From positions 3,906,001 through 3,970,000 of the forward strand of contig CBDBPL010000007.1 of NCBI GenBank assembly GCA_965208685.1: a DNA stretch of 64,000 nt. Direction: 5' to 3'. Source of the stretch: JAJEFO01 sp965208685. GTDB taxonomy: Bacteria > Pseudomonadota > Alphaproteobacteria > Rhodobacterales > Rhodobacteraceae. The notes beneath the pieces were generated by a model, which was not told the origin of the DNA, did no database searches, and worked only from the letters and a program-made list of their open reading frames with translations. The translations under genes were made by a program, and so were the position numbers. This document shows positions 53,431 to 62,161 of this stretch, piece by piece. Each line of letters opens with the position of its first letter. Within the stretch, counting starts at the first letter, position 1.

Positions 53431-54119
53431 CCTATCAGGCCGGAACCACGGGCGTCGTCGTCCAGAACATCCAACGCGCCGACCAGGAGATTGTCGACGG
53501 CCTTGCAGGTTGCGGCGTCGCCACGGTTCACGAAGCGCAGGGCCGCAAGGGCTTGCTGGCCGACTGCATGCGGCCCATCTACCCCGGGGCCCGCATTGCA
53601 GGCTCTGCCGTGACCATCCTTGCGCCGCCGTGCGACAACTGGATGATCCATGTCGCGATCGAACAGCTCCAGGCGGGCGACGTGATGCTCCTGGGCACGA
53701 TCACGCCGTCAAATGCCGGATATTTCGGCGACCTTCTGGCAACCTCCGCCAAGGCACGCGGTTGCCGCGGGCTGGTCATCGACGCGGGCGTCCGCGATGT
53801 CCATGACCTCACCGAAATGGCCTTTCCGGTCTGGTCCAGGGCCGTGCATGCCCAGGGCACGGTCAAGGAATCGCTCGGCTCGGTCAACGTGCCGGTGGTT
53901 TGCGCCGAAGCGCTGGTCAATCCCGGCGATGTCGTCGTCGCCGACGATGACGGGGTCTGCATCGTCCGCCGGGAAGAAGCCGCAGAGGTGCTGGAGAAGG
54001 CCCGGGCACGCGAAGCCGGCGAAGGCGCGAAACGTGCCAGGTTCGAGGCAGGCGAGTTCGGTCTCGACATCTACAACATGCGCGAACGGCTGGCCGAGAA
54101 GGGCCTGAAGTATGTCTGA
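53427..54119 (+). CDS. galC: 4-carboxy-4-hydroxy-2-oxoadipate aldolase
   Basis: A 230-residue class II aldolase of the RraA-like HMG/CHA group. Key motifs: GVATVHEAQGRKG, GDVMLLGTITPSNAGYFG, RGLVIDAGVRD (Arg and Asp of the metal/substrate site) and VVADDDGVCIV. It cleaves 4-carboxy-4-hydroxy-2-oxoadipate to pyruvate and oxaloacetate, the last step of the pathway. It overlaps galB by 4 bases and galD by 8. Confidence 0.92.
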   Translation: MTYQAGTTGVVVQNIQRADQEIVDGLAGCGVATVHEAQGRKGLLADCMRPIYPGARIAGSAVTILAPPCDNWMIHVAIEQLQAGDVMLLGTITPSNAGYFGDLLATSAKARGCRGLVIDAGVRDVHDLTEMAFPVWSRAVHAQGTVKESLGSVNVPVVCAEALVNPGDVVVADDDGVCIVRREEAAEVLEKARAREAGEGAKRARFEAGEFGLDIYNMRERLAEKGLKYV

Positions 54120-55167
54120 AGGGACCCGCTGCATGTGGATGCGCGGCGGGACATCCAAGGGCGGGTATTTCCTGGCCGAGGACCTGCCCGGCGACACGGC
54201 CGCGCGCGATGAATTCCTCCTGCGTGCCATGGGCTCGCCGGATGCCCGCCAGATCGACGGGATGGGCGGCGCGGATCCGCTGACCTCAAAGGTCGCGGTT
54301 GTCGCGAAGTCCGCCCGCGAAGGCGTGGATGTCGACTACCTGTTCCTGCAGGTCTTCGTGGACCAACCCGTCGTCACCGATGCCCAGAACTGCGGGAACA
54401 TCCTGGCAGGGGTGGGCGCCTTCGCGATTGAACGGGGACTGGTTCCGGCCAGGAAGGGCGAGACGCCCGTCGCCATCTACATGGAAAACACCGGCCAGAT
54501 TGCGGTTGCGCGGGTGGCAACCCCAGATGGCGAGGCAACGTACGGGGGTGACGCCAGGATCGACGGCGTTCCCGGGGAAGCCGCTGCGGTGCCGCTGACG
54601 TTCAAGGACGCGGCAGGATCATCATGCGGTTCCTTGCTGCCAACCGGACGTGCCGTGGATGTCGTCGAAGGCGTTGAAGTGACCATGATCGACAACGGCA
54701 TGCCATGCGTGGTGATGCGTGCCAGCGCCATGGGCATCACCGGAGACGAGGCGCCGGAAGAGCTGGAGGCGAACGCTGCGCTGCGCAAGAGACTCGAGGC
54801 GATCCGCCTTGCGTGCGGGCCGATGATGAACCTCGGTGACGTAACCGACAAGTCGGTGCCAAAGATGACCATGGTCAGCCCGCCAACGGACGGAGGCGCC
54901 ATCGGCACGCGCACCTTCATCCCGCATCGATGCCACAAGGCCATCGGCGTGCTCGGTGCCGTCAGCGTGGCGACGGCCTGCCTGACCCCGGGATCACCCG
55001 CCCATGGCTTGGCGGATCGCGGCACGGGGCGAGTGCGCAACCTGTCGGTCGAGCACCCGACGGGCGAGATGACGGTCGTCGCGACGCTGGATCAGGCCGG
55101 CGCCGTGACGGAGGCCGCGATCCTGCGCACTGCACGCAAGTTGATGGACGGTGAGATATACGCATGA
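54112..55167 (+). CDS. galD: 4-oxalomesaconate tautomerase (PrpF family)
   Basis: A 351-residue PrpF/diaminopimelate-epimerase-fold isomerase. N-terminal WMRGGTSKGGYF and the CGNI motif (DAQNCGNILAGVG) are those of GalD/PrpF. It interconverts keto and enol forms of 4-oxalomesaconate so that GalB can hydrate it. The start lies 8 bases inside galC; the stop overlaps ligI by four bases. Confidence 0.9.
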   Translation: MSEGTRCMWMRGGTSKGGYFLAEDLPGDTAARDEFLLRAMGSPDARQIDGMGGADPLTSKVAVVAKSAREGVDVDYLFLQVFVDQPVVTDAQNCGNILAGVGAFAIERGLVPARKGETPVAIYMENTGQIAVARVATPDGEATYGGDARIDGVPGEAAAVPLTFKDAAGSSCGSLLPTGRAVDVVEGVEVTMIDNGMPCVVMRASAMGITGDEAPEELEANAALRKRLEAIRLACGPMMNLGDVTDKSVPKMTMVSPPTDGGAIGTRTFIPHRCHKAIGVLGAVSVATACLTPGSPAHGLADRGTGRVRNLSVEHPTGEMTVVATLDQAGAVTEAAILRTARKLMDGEIYA

Positions 55168-56048
55168 CCGAGCAGAAAATGGACGCCGACTGGCTGGTCT
55201 TTCATCCGAGTCCGAAGAAACCGGACTTCGTTCTTCCCGAAGGGGCCGTGGACGCGCATTGCCACGTCTTTGGCCCGTCCCCCGAGTTCCCCTACGCGCC
55301 GGAGCGCAAGTACACTCCATGCAACGCAGGCAAGGACAAGCTCTTTGCCCTGCGCGATCACCTTGGGTTTGCCCGCAATGTCATCGTGCAGGCGACGTGT
55401 CACGGCAAGGACAACAGCGCGATGGTCGACGCCTGTCGCACTGCCGGTGACCTGGCGCGCGGTGTCGCGAGCGTTGGCGCCGACATTTCGCGCAAAGAGC
55501 TGGCGGACATGCATGAGGCTGGCGTGCGTGGCGTTCGGTTCAACTTCGTCAAGCGCCTCGTGGATGCCACGCCCAAAGAGGTGTTCATCGGCATCGCCGA
55601 GAAGATCCAGGAATTCCGCTGGTCGATCGTGGTCTACTTCGAGGCTGCCGACCTGGAGGAGCTTGAGCCGTTTCTCAAGCAGCTTCCGGGCATCGTGGTT
55701 GTTGATCACATGGGTCGGCCGGACGTGACCAAGGGTGTCGATCACCCGGATTTCGAGCGCTTCATCCGGCTGATGGCCACGAACGAGAATGTCTGGACCA
55801 AGGTCACGTGCCCCGAGCGGCTGACGGTTTCCGGTCCGCCTTACGACGATGTCGTTCCCTATTGCCGGGAGATCGTGGATCAATTCGAAGACCGGGTATT
55901 GTGGGGCACCGACTGGCCTCATCCCAACATGAAATCCCACATGCCGGATGACGGGGCGCTGGTTGACTACATTCCCCGGATCGCGCGCACCGCAGTGCAG
56001 CGGGAAAAGCTGCTCGTAACCAATCCGATGCGGCTCTACTGGTCTTGA
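55164..56048 (+). CDS. ligI: 2-pyrone-4,6-dicarboxylate lactonase
   Basis: A 294-residue amidohydrolase matching LigI: DAHCHVFGPSPEFPYAP at the N-terminus (HxH metal/substrate motif), CRTAGDLARGVASVG, VVVDHMGRPDV and the terminal LWGTDWPHPNM. It opens 2-pyrone-4,6-dicarboxylate to 4-oxalomesaconate without needing a metal in characterised LigI. As the last gene of the galBCD-ligI operon it provides the substrate for the other three. The ring-cleaving LigAB and dehydrogenase LigC are not in this window. Confidence 0.93.
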   Translation: MTEQKMDADWLVFHPSPKKPDFVLPEGAVDAHCHVFGPSPEFPYAPERKYTPCNAGKDKLFALRDHLGFARNVIVQATCHGKDNSAMVDACRTAGDLARGVASVGADISRKELADMHEAGVRGVRFNFVKRLVDATPKEVFIGIAEKIQEFRWSIVVYFEAADLEELEPFLKQLPGIVVVDHMGRPDVTKGVDHPDFERFIRLMATNENVWTKVTCPERLTVSGPPYDDVVPYCREIVDQFEDRVLWGTDWPHPNMKSHMPDDGALVDYIPRIARTAVQREKLLVTNPMRLYWS

Positions 56049-56061
56049 GGTCGCACACACT

Positions 56062-56437
56062 CGTGGCGACACCATAGACTTGCACCTGTCGCGGCCCCGG
56101 CATGCCAACGCCGCCAATCGGCTTCTGGACAAGGCGCTGCGCGGCCTCAAGGTGAGGGAAGGGCCCTGCGCGATCAGCACGGACAAGGCCGGTTGCTACG
56201 GATGTGTTGCGGCCGGGCCATCCGGGAGTTGAAGAAGGCGGGCAGGTGCCCCTCCGAGACTGATCACAGGCAGGTCAAATGCCTCAACAACGTCGTCGAG
56301 GCCGACCATGGCAAGCTCAAGCGCCTGATCAAGCCGACCCTTGACTTCAAGTCGATGAAGACGGCCTGCGCCACGATCACTGGCTTCGAGGCAATGCGCG
56401 CCCTCGCGAAGAGGCAGGCCAGGGCCTCGCTGATTGA
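56062..56437 (+). pseudogene. C-terminal remnant of an IS6-family transposase
   Basis: Two frames joined by one shift near 56200 read GDTIDLHLSRPRHANAANRL, STDKAGCYG, then RAIRELKKAG, HRQVKCLNNVVEADHGKLKR and TITGFEAMRAL. The DDE aspartate (STDKA) and glutamate (NNVVEADHGKLKRL) of the IS6/IS26 family are present, but the N-terminal half is missing. No terminal repeat was found. Confidence 0.75.
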
Positions 56438-56443
56438 CGCGCG

Positions 56444-56551
56444 TCAATGACCTGGCAGCAGGTCGATGTCACTGCACCGAAGCAACCGTGTGTTCGCCGT
56501 CACCAGTGTCAGGCTGTGCACCTTGGCAGTGGCGGCGATGAAGTCCTTGCA
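56444..56551 (-). pseudogene. C-terminal scrap of a PIN-domain toxin (VapC-like)
   Basis: 36 codons on the minus strand read CKDFIAATAKVHSLTLVTAN then RLLRCSDIDLLPGH and a stop, matching the end of VapC-type PIN ribonucleases (xxFIAATALxxxLTLVTxN). The rest of the domain and any VapB partner are absent. Confidence 0.6.
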
Positions 56552-56575
56552 GATGTGCTTTCGGCACGCTGACCG

Positions 56576-57589
56576 CTAGTCCAAGAGATGTGACTTTCGG
56601 AGAAGCGGCGCGGGATGAAGCACTTCGTGCTCGAACGGACCATCTGACGTCTGGCCAAGGCGGGCAATCACGACTTCAGACAGCTTCTCGGCCACGGTTC
56701 GGTCTTCGGTGGAGAAGGTGGATAGCGGCGGCGCGGTATGTTCGGATCCGGGAAAGTTCTGACCGCCAAAGACGGAAATGTCGTGCCCAATCACCCGTCC
56801 CTCGCACGCGGCAGCACGGTAAAGGCCGAACGCCAGCGAATCCTGAATGCAGGCAATGGCATGACGGGGACCGGCCCTGAAGAGCCTGGGTGCGACTTCT
56901 TCCCCAGTGGCCTCGGTCATTTCGATCCGCCAGGCGTCCGGATCAGGCGCGCCCAGATCCGACGCCGCAGCGCGGGCACCGGCAACATAGCCGTCTGCGA
57001 ATCGCAGACCCTTTGGGGCGGCGAGAATGCTGAATCGTTCTGGCTTGCCTCGCATCAGCGCCTCGATGGCCAATCGTCCTGCCTTGGCATAGTCAATGTC
57101 GATCCAAGGATGCCGGTCCGGCCAGTCCGTGCGCCCGAAGGTGACAAAGGGAAATCCGACCTCCAGCAAATATCGAACACGGGCGTCACTTTCTTGCGTG
57201 CGTCCGATCACCACTGCGTCGGCCAGACGGTCTTCGACAATGCTCCGCACGATGTCGCGTTCTTCGTCTCGACGATGCGCGGCGAAGACGGCCAGCGTCA
57301 TGCTCCGGGCGCGCAAGAGCTGATCAAGCGTCGCCAAGAGTTCAAGGAAGATCGGGCTTGCGAACCGCACTTGGGGTGGTGAAAGAAGCACGGCGACCCG
57401 ATCCGTTCTTCCACCACGGAGAGCACGGGCCATTTGGTTCGGGCGATAGCCAAGTTCATGCGCTTTGCGACGTACGACTTGGGTGGTCTCCGTCTTGACG
57501 CGCGGATCGTCGCGCAGCGCGCGCGACACCGTCGAGACGTCCACCCCGACTTCCTGAGCTATCTCCTTTAGCCCGACCCTCTTGTACAT
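56576..57589 (-). CDS. LacI-family transcriptional regulator of a carbohydrate cluster
   Basis: A 337-residue LacI/GalR repressor: HTH at residues 4-45 (VGLKEIAQEVGVDVSTVSRAL), hinge ELGYRPNQMARALRGG, and a sugar-binding effector domain. The ATG at 57589 is preferred because AAAGGA lies five bases upstream; an ATG at 57604 is also in frame. It is divergent from the EthD-SDR-GH31 operon and likely represses it. Confidence 0.9.
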   Translation of the reverse strand: MYKRVGLKEIAQEVGVDVSTVSRALRDDPRVKTETTQVVRRKAHELGYRPNQMARALRGGRTDRVAVLLSPPQVRFASPIFLELLATLDQLLRARSMTLAVFAAHRRDEERDIVRSIVEDRLADAVVIGRTQESDARVRYLLEVGFPFVTFGRTDWPDRHPWIDIDYAKAGRLAIEALMRGKPERFSILAAPKGLRFADGYVAGARAAASDLGAPDPDAWRIEMTEATGEEVAPRLFRAGPRHAIACIQDSLAFGLYRAAACEGRVIGHDISVFGGQNFPGSEHTAPPLSTFSTEDRTVAEKLSEVVIARLGQTSDGPFEHEVLHPAPLLRKSHLLD

Positions 57590-57664
57590 GGCTTCCTTTG
57601 CCATTCCATCGTTTCACCGAACAGCATAGCGGTCGAATTCGCTTGATCCAAACGATTGTATTGA

Positions 57665-57676
57665 CCTGACGTCAGG
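57665..57676. promoter_or_regulatory. Candidate LacI-family operator
   Basis: Perfect 12-bp palindrome CCTGACGTCAGG with the central CG step typical of LacI-family sites, in the intergenic region between the divergent LacI gene and the EthD-like gene. Confidence 0.5.
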
Positions 57677-57714
57677 AATCGGTGTCTTCCTCTTTGAAAA
57701 GGGGGCGCTATCCG

Positions 57715-58044
57715 ATGATTAAGCTCGTGGCATTGGTGACAAAAAAGCCGGGGATGTCGGACGCCGCGTTTCGTGACTACTGGACTGGCACCCACGCACC
57801 TCTGGCTGCGAAGATTCCAGGGATGCGGGGGTATCGGATCAACGTGGCAGGTGCTGCAGGAGACCTGCCCGAAGCGCCCTACGCCGGCTCAGCCGAGATC
57901 TGGTTCGATGACCGCGCAGCGATGGAGGCCGGGCTGGCCTCGCCCGAAGGGGTGGTTGCGGGAAACGACACGGCGCATTTCGCGGACGACATCGTCTTTC
58001 TTGTCACCGAGGAAACCGTGGTGATCGGAGGCATGGGCCAATGA
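57715..58044 (+). CDS. EthD-like dimeric alpha/beta-barrel protein
   Basis: A 109-residue protein of the EthD/ferredoxin-like dimeric barrel family: MIKLVALVTKKPGMSDAAF, DYWTGTHAPLAAKIPG, EIWFDDRAAMEAGLAS. Such proteins assist oxidative enzymes or bind small metabolites; no catalytic residues are certain. The ATG at 57715 has GGGGG about 11 bases upstream. The stop overlaps the SDR start by four bases (ATGA). Confidence 0.82.
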   Translation: MIKLVALVTKKPGMSDAAFRDYWTGTHAPLAAKIPGMRGYRINVAGAAGDLPEAPYAGSAEIWFDDRAAMEAGLASPEGVVAGNDTAHFADDIVFLVTEETVVIGGMGQ

Positions 58045-58796
58045 ACGCAAGATTCTTCCCGGTGCCCGGTCGTCATGCCGACCGGGTCTATGTGGTGACA
58101 GGCGGGGCAGAGGGCATCGGTCGCGCCTGCGCGGAGCGCTTTGCAGAGGAAGGCGCGAATGTGATCATCGCCGACATCAATCCCGATGGGGCCGGTGTGG
58201 CCAAGGCCATCGGCGGAGCATTCCACCAGACCGACATGTCGGACCCCGATCAGGTGCGCAATTTGGCCAAATCCACCGTCGAACGCTTCGGGCGTATCGA
58301 TATCTGGCACAACAATGCCTTTGGGGCGGTCTTCAAACCGATCCACGAGCAGACGCTGGATGAATTCAACGCAATCACGGGTGTCGGCATCCGGGGCTAT
58401 TGGATGGGTGCCAAGGTGGCAGTCGAGCAGATGCGGGCGCAAGGCGGAAAGGGCGTGATCGTCAATACCGCGAGTGTCCAAAGCTACGTCGGCGAGAGAG
58501 GATTTTCGGCCTATCAGGCAACAAAAGGCGCAGTGCTGGCGATGACGCGCTCCCTGGCCATTGACCACGCACCCGATATCCGCGCTGTCGCCATCGCGCC
58601 GGGACTGGTTCTGACCCGCGCCGTCGAGGGGATACCCGACGACGTGATGGAAGAGGTTCTGGCCGGCATTCCCGCAGGGCGCGGCGCAGACCCTCGCGAG
58701 GTGGCATCGCTGGCCGCCTTCATCGCCTCGGACGAGGCGGACTACATGTCGGGCACTGCGGTCATTCTCGACGGTGCCTACCTGGCGATCGGATAG
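58041..58796 (+). CDS. Short-chain dehydrogenase/reductase
   Basis: A 251-residue classical SDR: VVTGGAEGIGRACAERF (NAD(P) site), HNNAFG (NNAG-like), VNTASVQS, catalytic YQATKGAV (YxxxK) and a C-terminal YMSGTAVILDGAYLAIG. Asp after the second strand (IIADIN) favours NAD. In context it probably oxidises a sugar or sugar-derived alcohol, the step before the SMP-30 lactonase encoded at 61288-62160. Confidence 0.9.
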   Translation: MNARFFPVPGRHADRVYVVTGGAEGIGRACAERFAEEGANVIIADINPDGAGVAKAIGGAFHQTDMSDPDQVRNLAKSTVERFGRIDIWHNNAFGAVFKPIHEQTLDEFNAITGVGIRGYWMGAKVAVEQMRAQGGKGVIVNTASVQSYVGERGFSAYQATKGAVLAMTRSLAIDHAPDIRAVAIAPGLVLTRAVEGIPDDVMEEVLAGIPAGRGADPREVASLAAFIASDEADYMSGTAVILDGAYLAIG

Positions 58797-58799
58797 GCC

Positions 58800-60883
58800 A
58801 TGGCAAAGGCATTCACGAAGGACGGTGATGCGCTTCTCTGCCGCTTCGGAGGCGAAACGATCCGGGTCGAGGCCTGGGGGCCGGATGCGAACAGGGTCCG
58901 CGCGCGACCGGGACGCCAAGTGGTCGAGCCCTTTGTCAACGCCCTCTTGCCGGCTTCTGAAGGAACACCCCTTGTCTTGATTGACGAGAGTTCGGCCAGC
59001 CTGACCAATGGGTGCATCCGCACGGAACTGACGGTTGTCGATCGCTACGGTGCCGATGTCCGGCGCGAAGTGGTGATCCGGCACTTTCGGGCAGACACCG
59101 GTGTCGAGTTGCTGGCCGAAGCACGTTCTCATTTTGCCGGGCCAAAGACGAGAAGTTTCAAGGGCATCGCGTCTGCGTCCTGGCGGCTGGAACAGCAATT
59201 CAAGGCCTATGAAGGCGAACATCTCTACGGGCTTGGCCAGCCACAGCATGGTCAGATGGACCTCAAAGGGGTCTCCACCACGCTGCTGCAACAGAACGCG
59301 CATGCGGTCATTCCCTTCGTGCTGTCCTCTCGCGGGTACGGCATGCTCTGGAACAACCCCGCCACGGGACGAGCCGAGTTTGCCAGCAACATCACGCGCT
59401 GGACGGCGGATGCTACGGAGGCCTGGATTACTGGATCGTTGCCGGGGACACGCCCGCCGACATCCTGCGCGCTTACGTGACGGCCACAGGCAAATCGCCC
59501 GAGATCCCGGCCTGGGCCCTGGGGTTCTGGCAGTGCAAGCTGCGTTATCGCACTCAGGAAGAGCTCTTGAGCGTCGCGCGCGAATACAAGCGCCGTGGTC
59601 TTCCGCTGTCCTGCATCGTGATCGACTTCTTTCACTGGACGCGCCAAGGCGACTGGAAGTTCCACCCGGAGGAATGGCCCGACCCTGGCGGCCTGGTCCG
59701 CGAGTTGCGCGAGATGGGCATTGAAACCATGGTGTCGGTCTGGCCAACGGTGTCAGCCTCGTCCGAGAATTACCGTGACATGGTCGACGCAGGTCATCTT
59801 CTGACAACCGAGCGTGGTGTTCCGGCGGTCATTCCCTTCCCCGACAAGGACCCGTTCGGGGCCGGCTTCTTCACCTACTACGACGCATTCAACCCGGACG
59901 CCCGCGACCGGCACTGGGACATCGTCAAGAAGAACTACGTCGATCTCGGGTTCGACAACTTCTGGCTGGACGCGTGCGAGCCCGAGATGCGACCGGCGCA
60001 TCCCGAGAACGTGCGCACCGCGCTTGGCAATGGCGCGGAAATGCTATGCGCCTATCCGATTCTGCACGAGGAACGCTATCGCGCCGGACTGCGCGCCGAG
60101 GATCGCGACGGCGTGCTGCTCTGCCGCTCGGCCTGGGCAGGATCGCAGCGTCACGGGGTCATCCTCTGGTCGGGCGATGTCTGGTCCGACTGGGATTGGT
60201 TCCGGGCGCAGATCCCCGCCGGGTTGCATGCCGGACTTTCCGGCATGGGCTGGTGGACCACCGACATTGGCGGTTTCTATGACGGCCATGGCGGCAGCGA
60301 AGAATTCCGCGAACTTCTGATCCGATGGTTCGAGTTCGGGGTTTTCTCTCCGATTTGCCGACTGCATGGCTTCCGGGTGCCAGAGGGCGTCCCTCCGCCA
60401 GAATCCGGCGCGCAGGTCACGTACGGTCAGGACACGTTCAACCTCTTCACCAGTTCCGGCGGCCCGAACGAGGTCTGGTCCTTCGGGCAAGAGGTGGAAG
60501 AGGTCCTGACCCGGCTCCTGTCGGTACGCGAGGCGCTTCGGCCCTACCTGGAGAGAGCCTTCGTCCATTATGCCGAAACGGGCGATCCGGTGATGGCACC
60601 GCTGTTCTATCACTTCCCGGATCAACCCGCGCTTTTCGGCGAGGGGAGTGCGTACATGTTGGGATCGGCGCTTCTGGTGGCCCCCGTTTTGGAACCGGGC
60701 GCGACACGCCTATCCGTCACTTTGCCGGAAGGGCCACGCTGGCATCACGTCTGGCGTGGTGAAGTCTTTGACGGTGGCTCGGTCGTTGAAGTCGCCTGTC
60801 CCCTCGGGGAATGCCCCGTCTTCGCACGCGAAGATCGGCTGGATGAAATCCAGGCGGCCTTTGGCGCGCTGAATGCGAACTGA
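58800..60883 (+). pseudogene. GH31 alpha-glycosidase, interrupted by a one-base deletion
   Basis: The first frame starts MAKAFTKDGDALLCRFGG and runs through the N-terminal beta domain (GLGQPQHGQMDLKG, LLWNNP-like MLWNNPATGRAEF) to about 59418. Similarity then moves to the frame DYWIVAGDTPADILRAY and continues to 60883. One G lost from a GGG run at 59418-59422 accounts for it. Catalytic motifs are intact: nucleophile in FDNFWLDACEPEM and the SGDVWSDWDW acid/base region, with GLSGMGWWTTDIGGF. Repaired it would have about 695 residues, similar to alpha-xylosidases and related GH31 enzymes. It starts 3 bases after the SDR gene. Confidence 0.85.
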
Positions 60884-61287
60884 CGACCAACAGAGCGGTT
60901 CAATTGACAGTGCCGCTTCCATCCGCACCATTCGTGGGTCACTTGCGTCCGCGGCCTGAGCCGAGGTCGTCGTTCTCACGCTCAGGCCCGAACAGGACGG
61001 GATCGGCGGAAAGGGCGCCTTCCAGTTCCTGCCCTCGCCCGGATACGCAGCCAGATTCCGTGGCATGGGACCGGTCCCTGACGCATGTGCAATTGCATCA
61101 ACAAGTTCCGCTTGAGCAGAAGTCGGATCCCGTGCCGACAGTGTGTGCGGCATGCCGACTGTCTCATTCAATGCCGCAGTCGCCGTGAGGTGACGGCAAG
61201 CTGCAATGCCGGGCGGCTTTCGTCGGACGGCGGCGCGCCTGGACGGGTGCATCCAGTTTGCCCCGACTTCGCGCAAGGCCCTCGCAA
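60884..61287. other. 404-bp convergent region, no gene seen
   Basis: Lies between the ends of the GH31 and SMP-30 genes. Open frames lack ribosome sites and family features. I see no clear hairpin-plus-T-run terminator. GGGTCACTTGCGTCCG at about 60937 also occurs near 52635, probably by chance. Confidence 0.4.
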
Positions 61288-62160
61288 CTATGCGCGTCCG
61301 CCCGGTCGCCCTGTGCGAACCCGATAGAGCGACGTGGTGGCCGTGATGAACAGCTCGCACAGGCCGATGCCGCCAAACTCGATGTTCGTCACCATCTCGG
61401 GCACCGGAGCGTGCCCGACCTGGGTGCCCGATGCATCGTAGACATAGACGCCGTCGCCGCCAGCCACCCAAAGGTTGCCGGCGGCATCGACGCGCATCCC
61501 GTCCGGCACGCCGACCGGCATCACTGCGATGTCGCGCCGTCGCGACAGGTTCCAGTCCGTACCCACGTCGAAGGCGACAACCTTGCGGTGGGTCTCGGAA
61601 CTGTCGCTGACGTAGAGTGTCTTCTCGTCGGGCGAAAGGCAAAGTCCGTTCGGACGATAGACATCGGCGGTCAGCGAGACCGGCGCGCTCCCGTCCGAGG
61701 TCACGCGAAAGACGTGGCAGGCATCCAGTTCGCTGGCCTGCTGGTATCCATGAAGCACGCCTTCCAGTGTGCGGACGCCGAAGGGCGGGTCAGTGAACAA
61801 CACGGTTCCATCCGAGGCTGCGATCACGTCGTTGGTCGAATTCAGAATCCGACCCTGATAGCTCTCTGCCAGCACCTCGCGCCTGCCTGCGCTGCCGTCG
61901 TCCCGAACCTCGATGGCAGCCAGCGTGCGGGTCGCGTGTTCGCAGGCCAGCATGCGCCCGTCACGCGCCAGCGCAAGACCTATGGCGAAATGCGCGTTCT
62001 CGACCCACGTCGTCAGTGTCCCGTCGCGCCAGGCAAGGATGGCATTGGCCGGAATGTCGGTGAACAGCAACATGTCATGGTCGGCAATCCAGGCAGGTCC
62101 CTCGGTGAAGGTCAGGCCGGTGACGAGCTGCTCCACCTGCCCCTCGACTAGTTCGGACAT
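61288..62160 (-). CDS. SMP-30/gluconolactonase family lactonase
   Basis: A 290-residue six-bladed propeller lactonase: LTFTEGPAWIADHDMLLFTD (metal Glu), NSTNDVIAASDGTVLFTDPPFG, RPNGLCLSPDEKTLYVSDSS (metal Asn and Asp) and PDGMRVDAAGNLWVA. It hydrolyses sugar lactones to aldonic acids. The ATG at 62160 follows the permease stop by one base (TGACATG), so it is the third gene of the ABC operon read from the right edge. Confidence 0.9.
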   Translation of the reverse strand: MSELVEGQVEQLVTGLTFTEGPAWIADHDMLLFTDIPANAILAWRDGTLTTWVENAHFAIGLALARDGRMLACEHATRTLAAIEVRDDGSAGRREVLAESYQGRILNSTNDVIAASDGTVLFTDPPFGVRTLEGVLHGYQQASELDACHVFRVTSDGSAPVSLTADVYRPNGLCLSPDEKTLYVSDSSETHRKVVAFDVGTDWNLSRRRDIAVMPVGVPDGMRVDAAGNLWVAGGDGVYVYDASGTQVGHAPVPEMVTNIEFGGIGLCELFITATTSLYRVRTGRPGGRA

Positions 62161-62161
62161 G

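Noticed and set aside
52635..60953. A 16-base repeat GGGTCACTTGCGTCCG near 52635 and 60937
   Set aside because: One exact 16-mer match in 64 kb of G+C-rich DNA is expected about by chance, and flanks do not align.
60884..61287. Minus-strand open frame running through the GH31-SMP30 gap
   Set aside because: It overlaps GH31 antisense, has no ribosome site and no recognisable domain.
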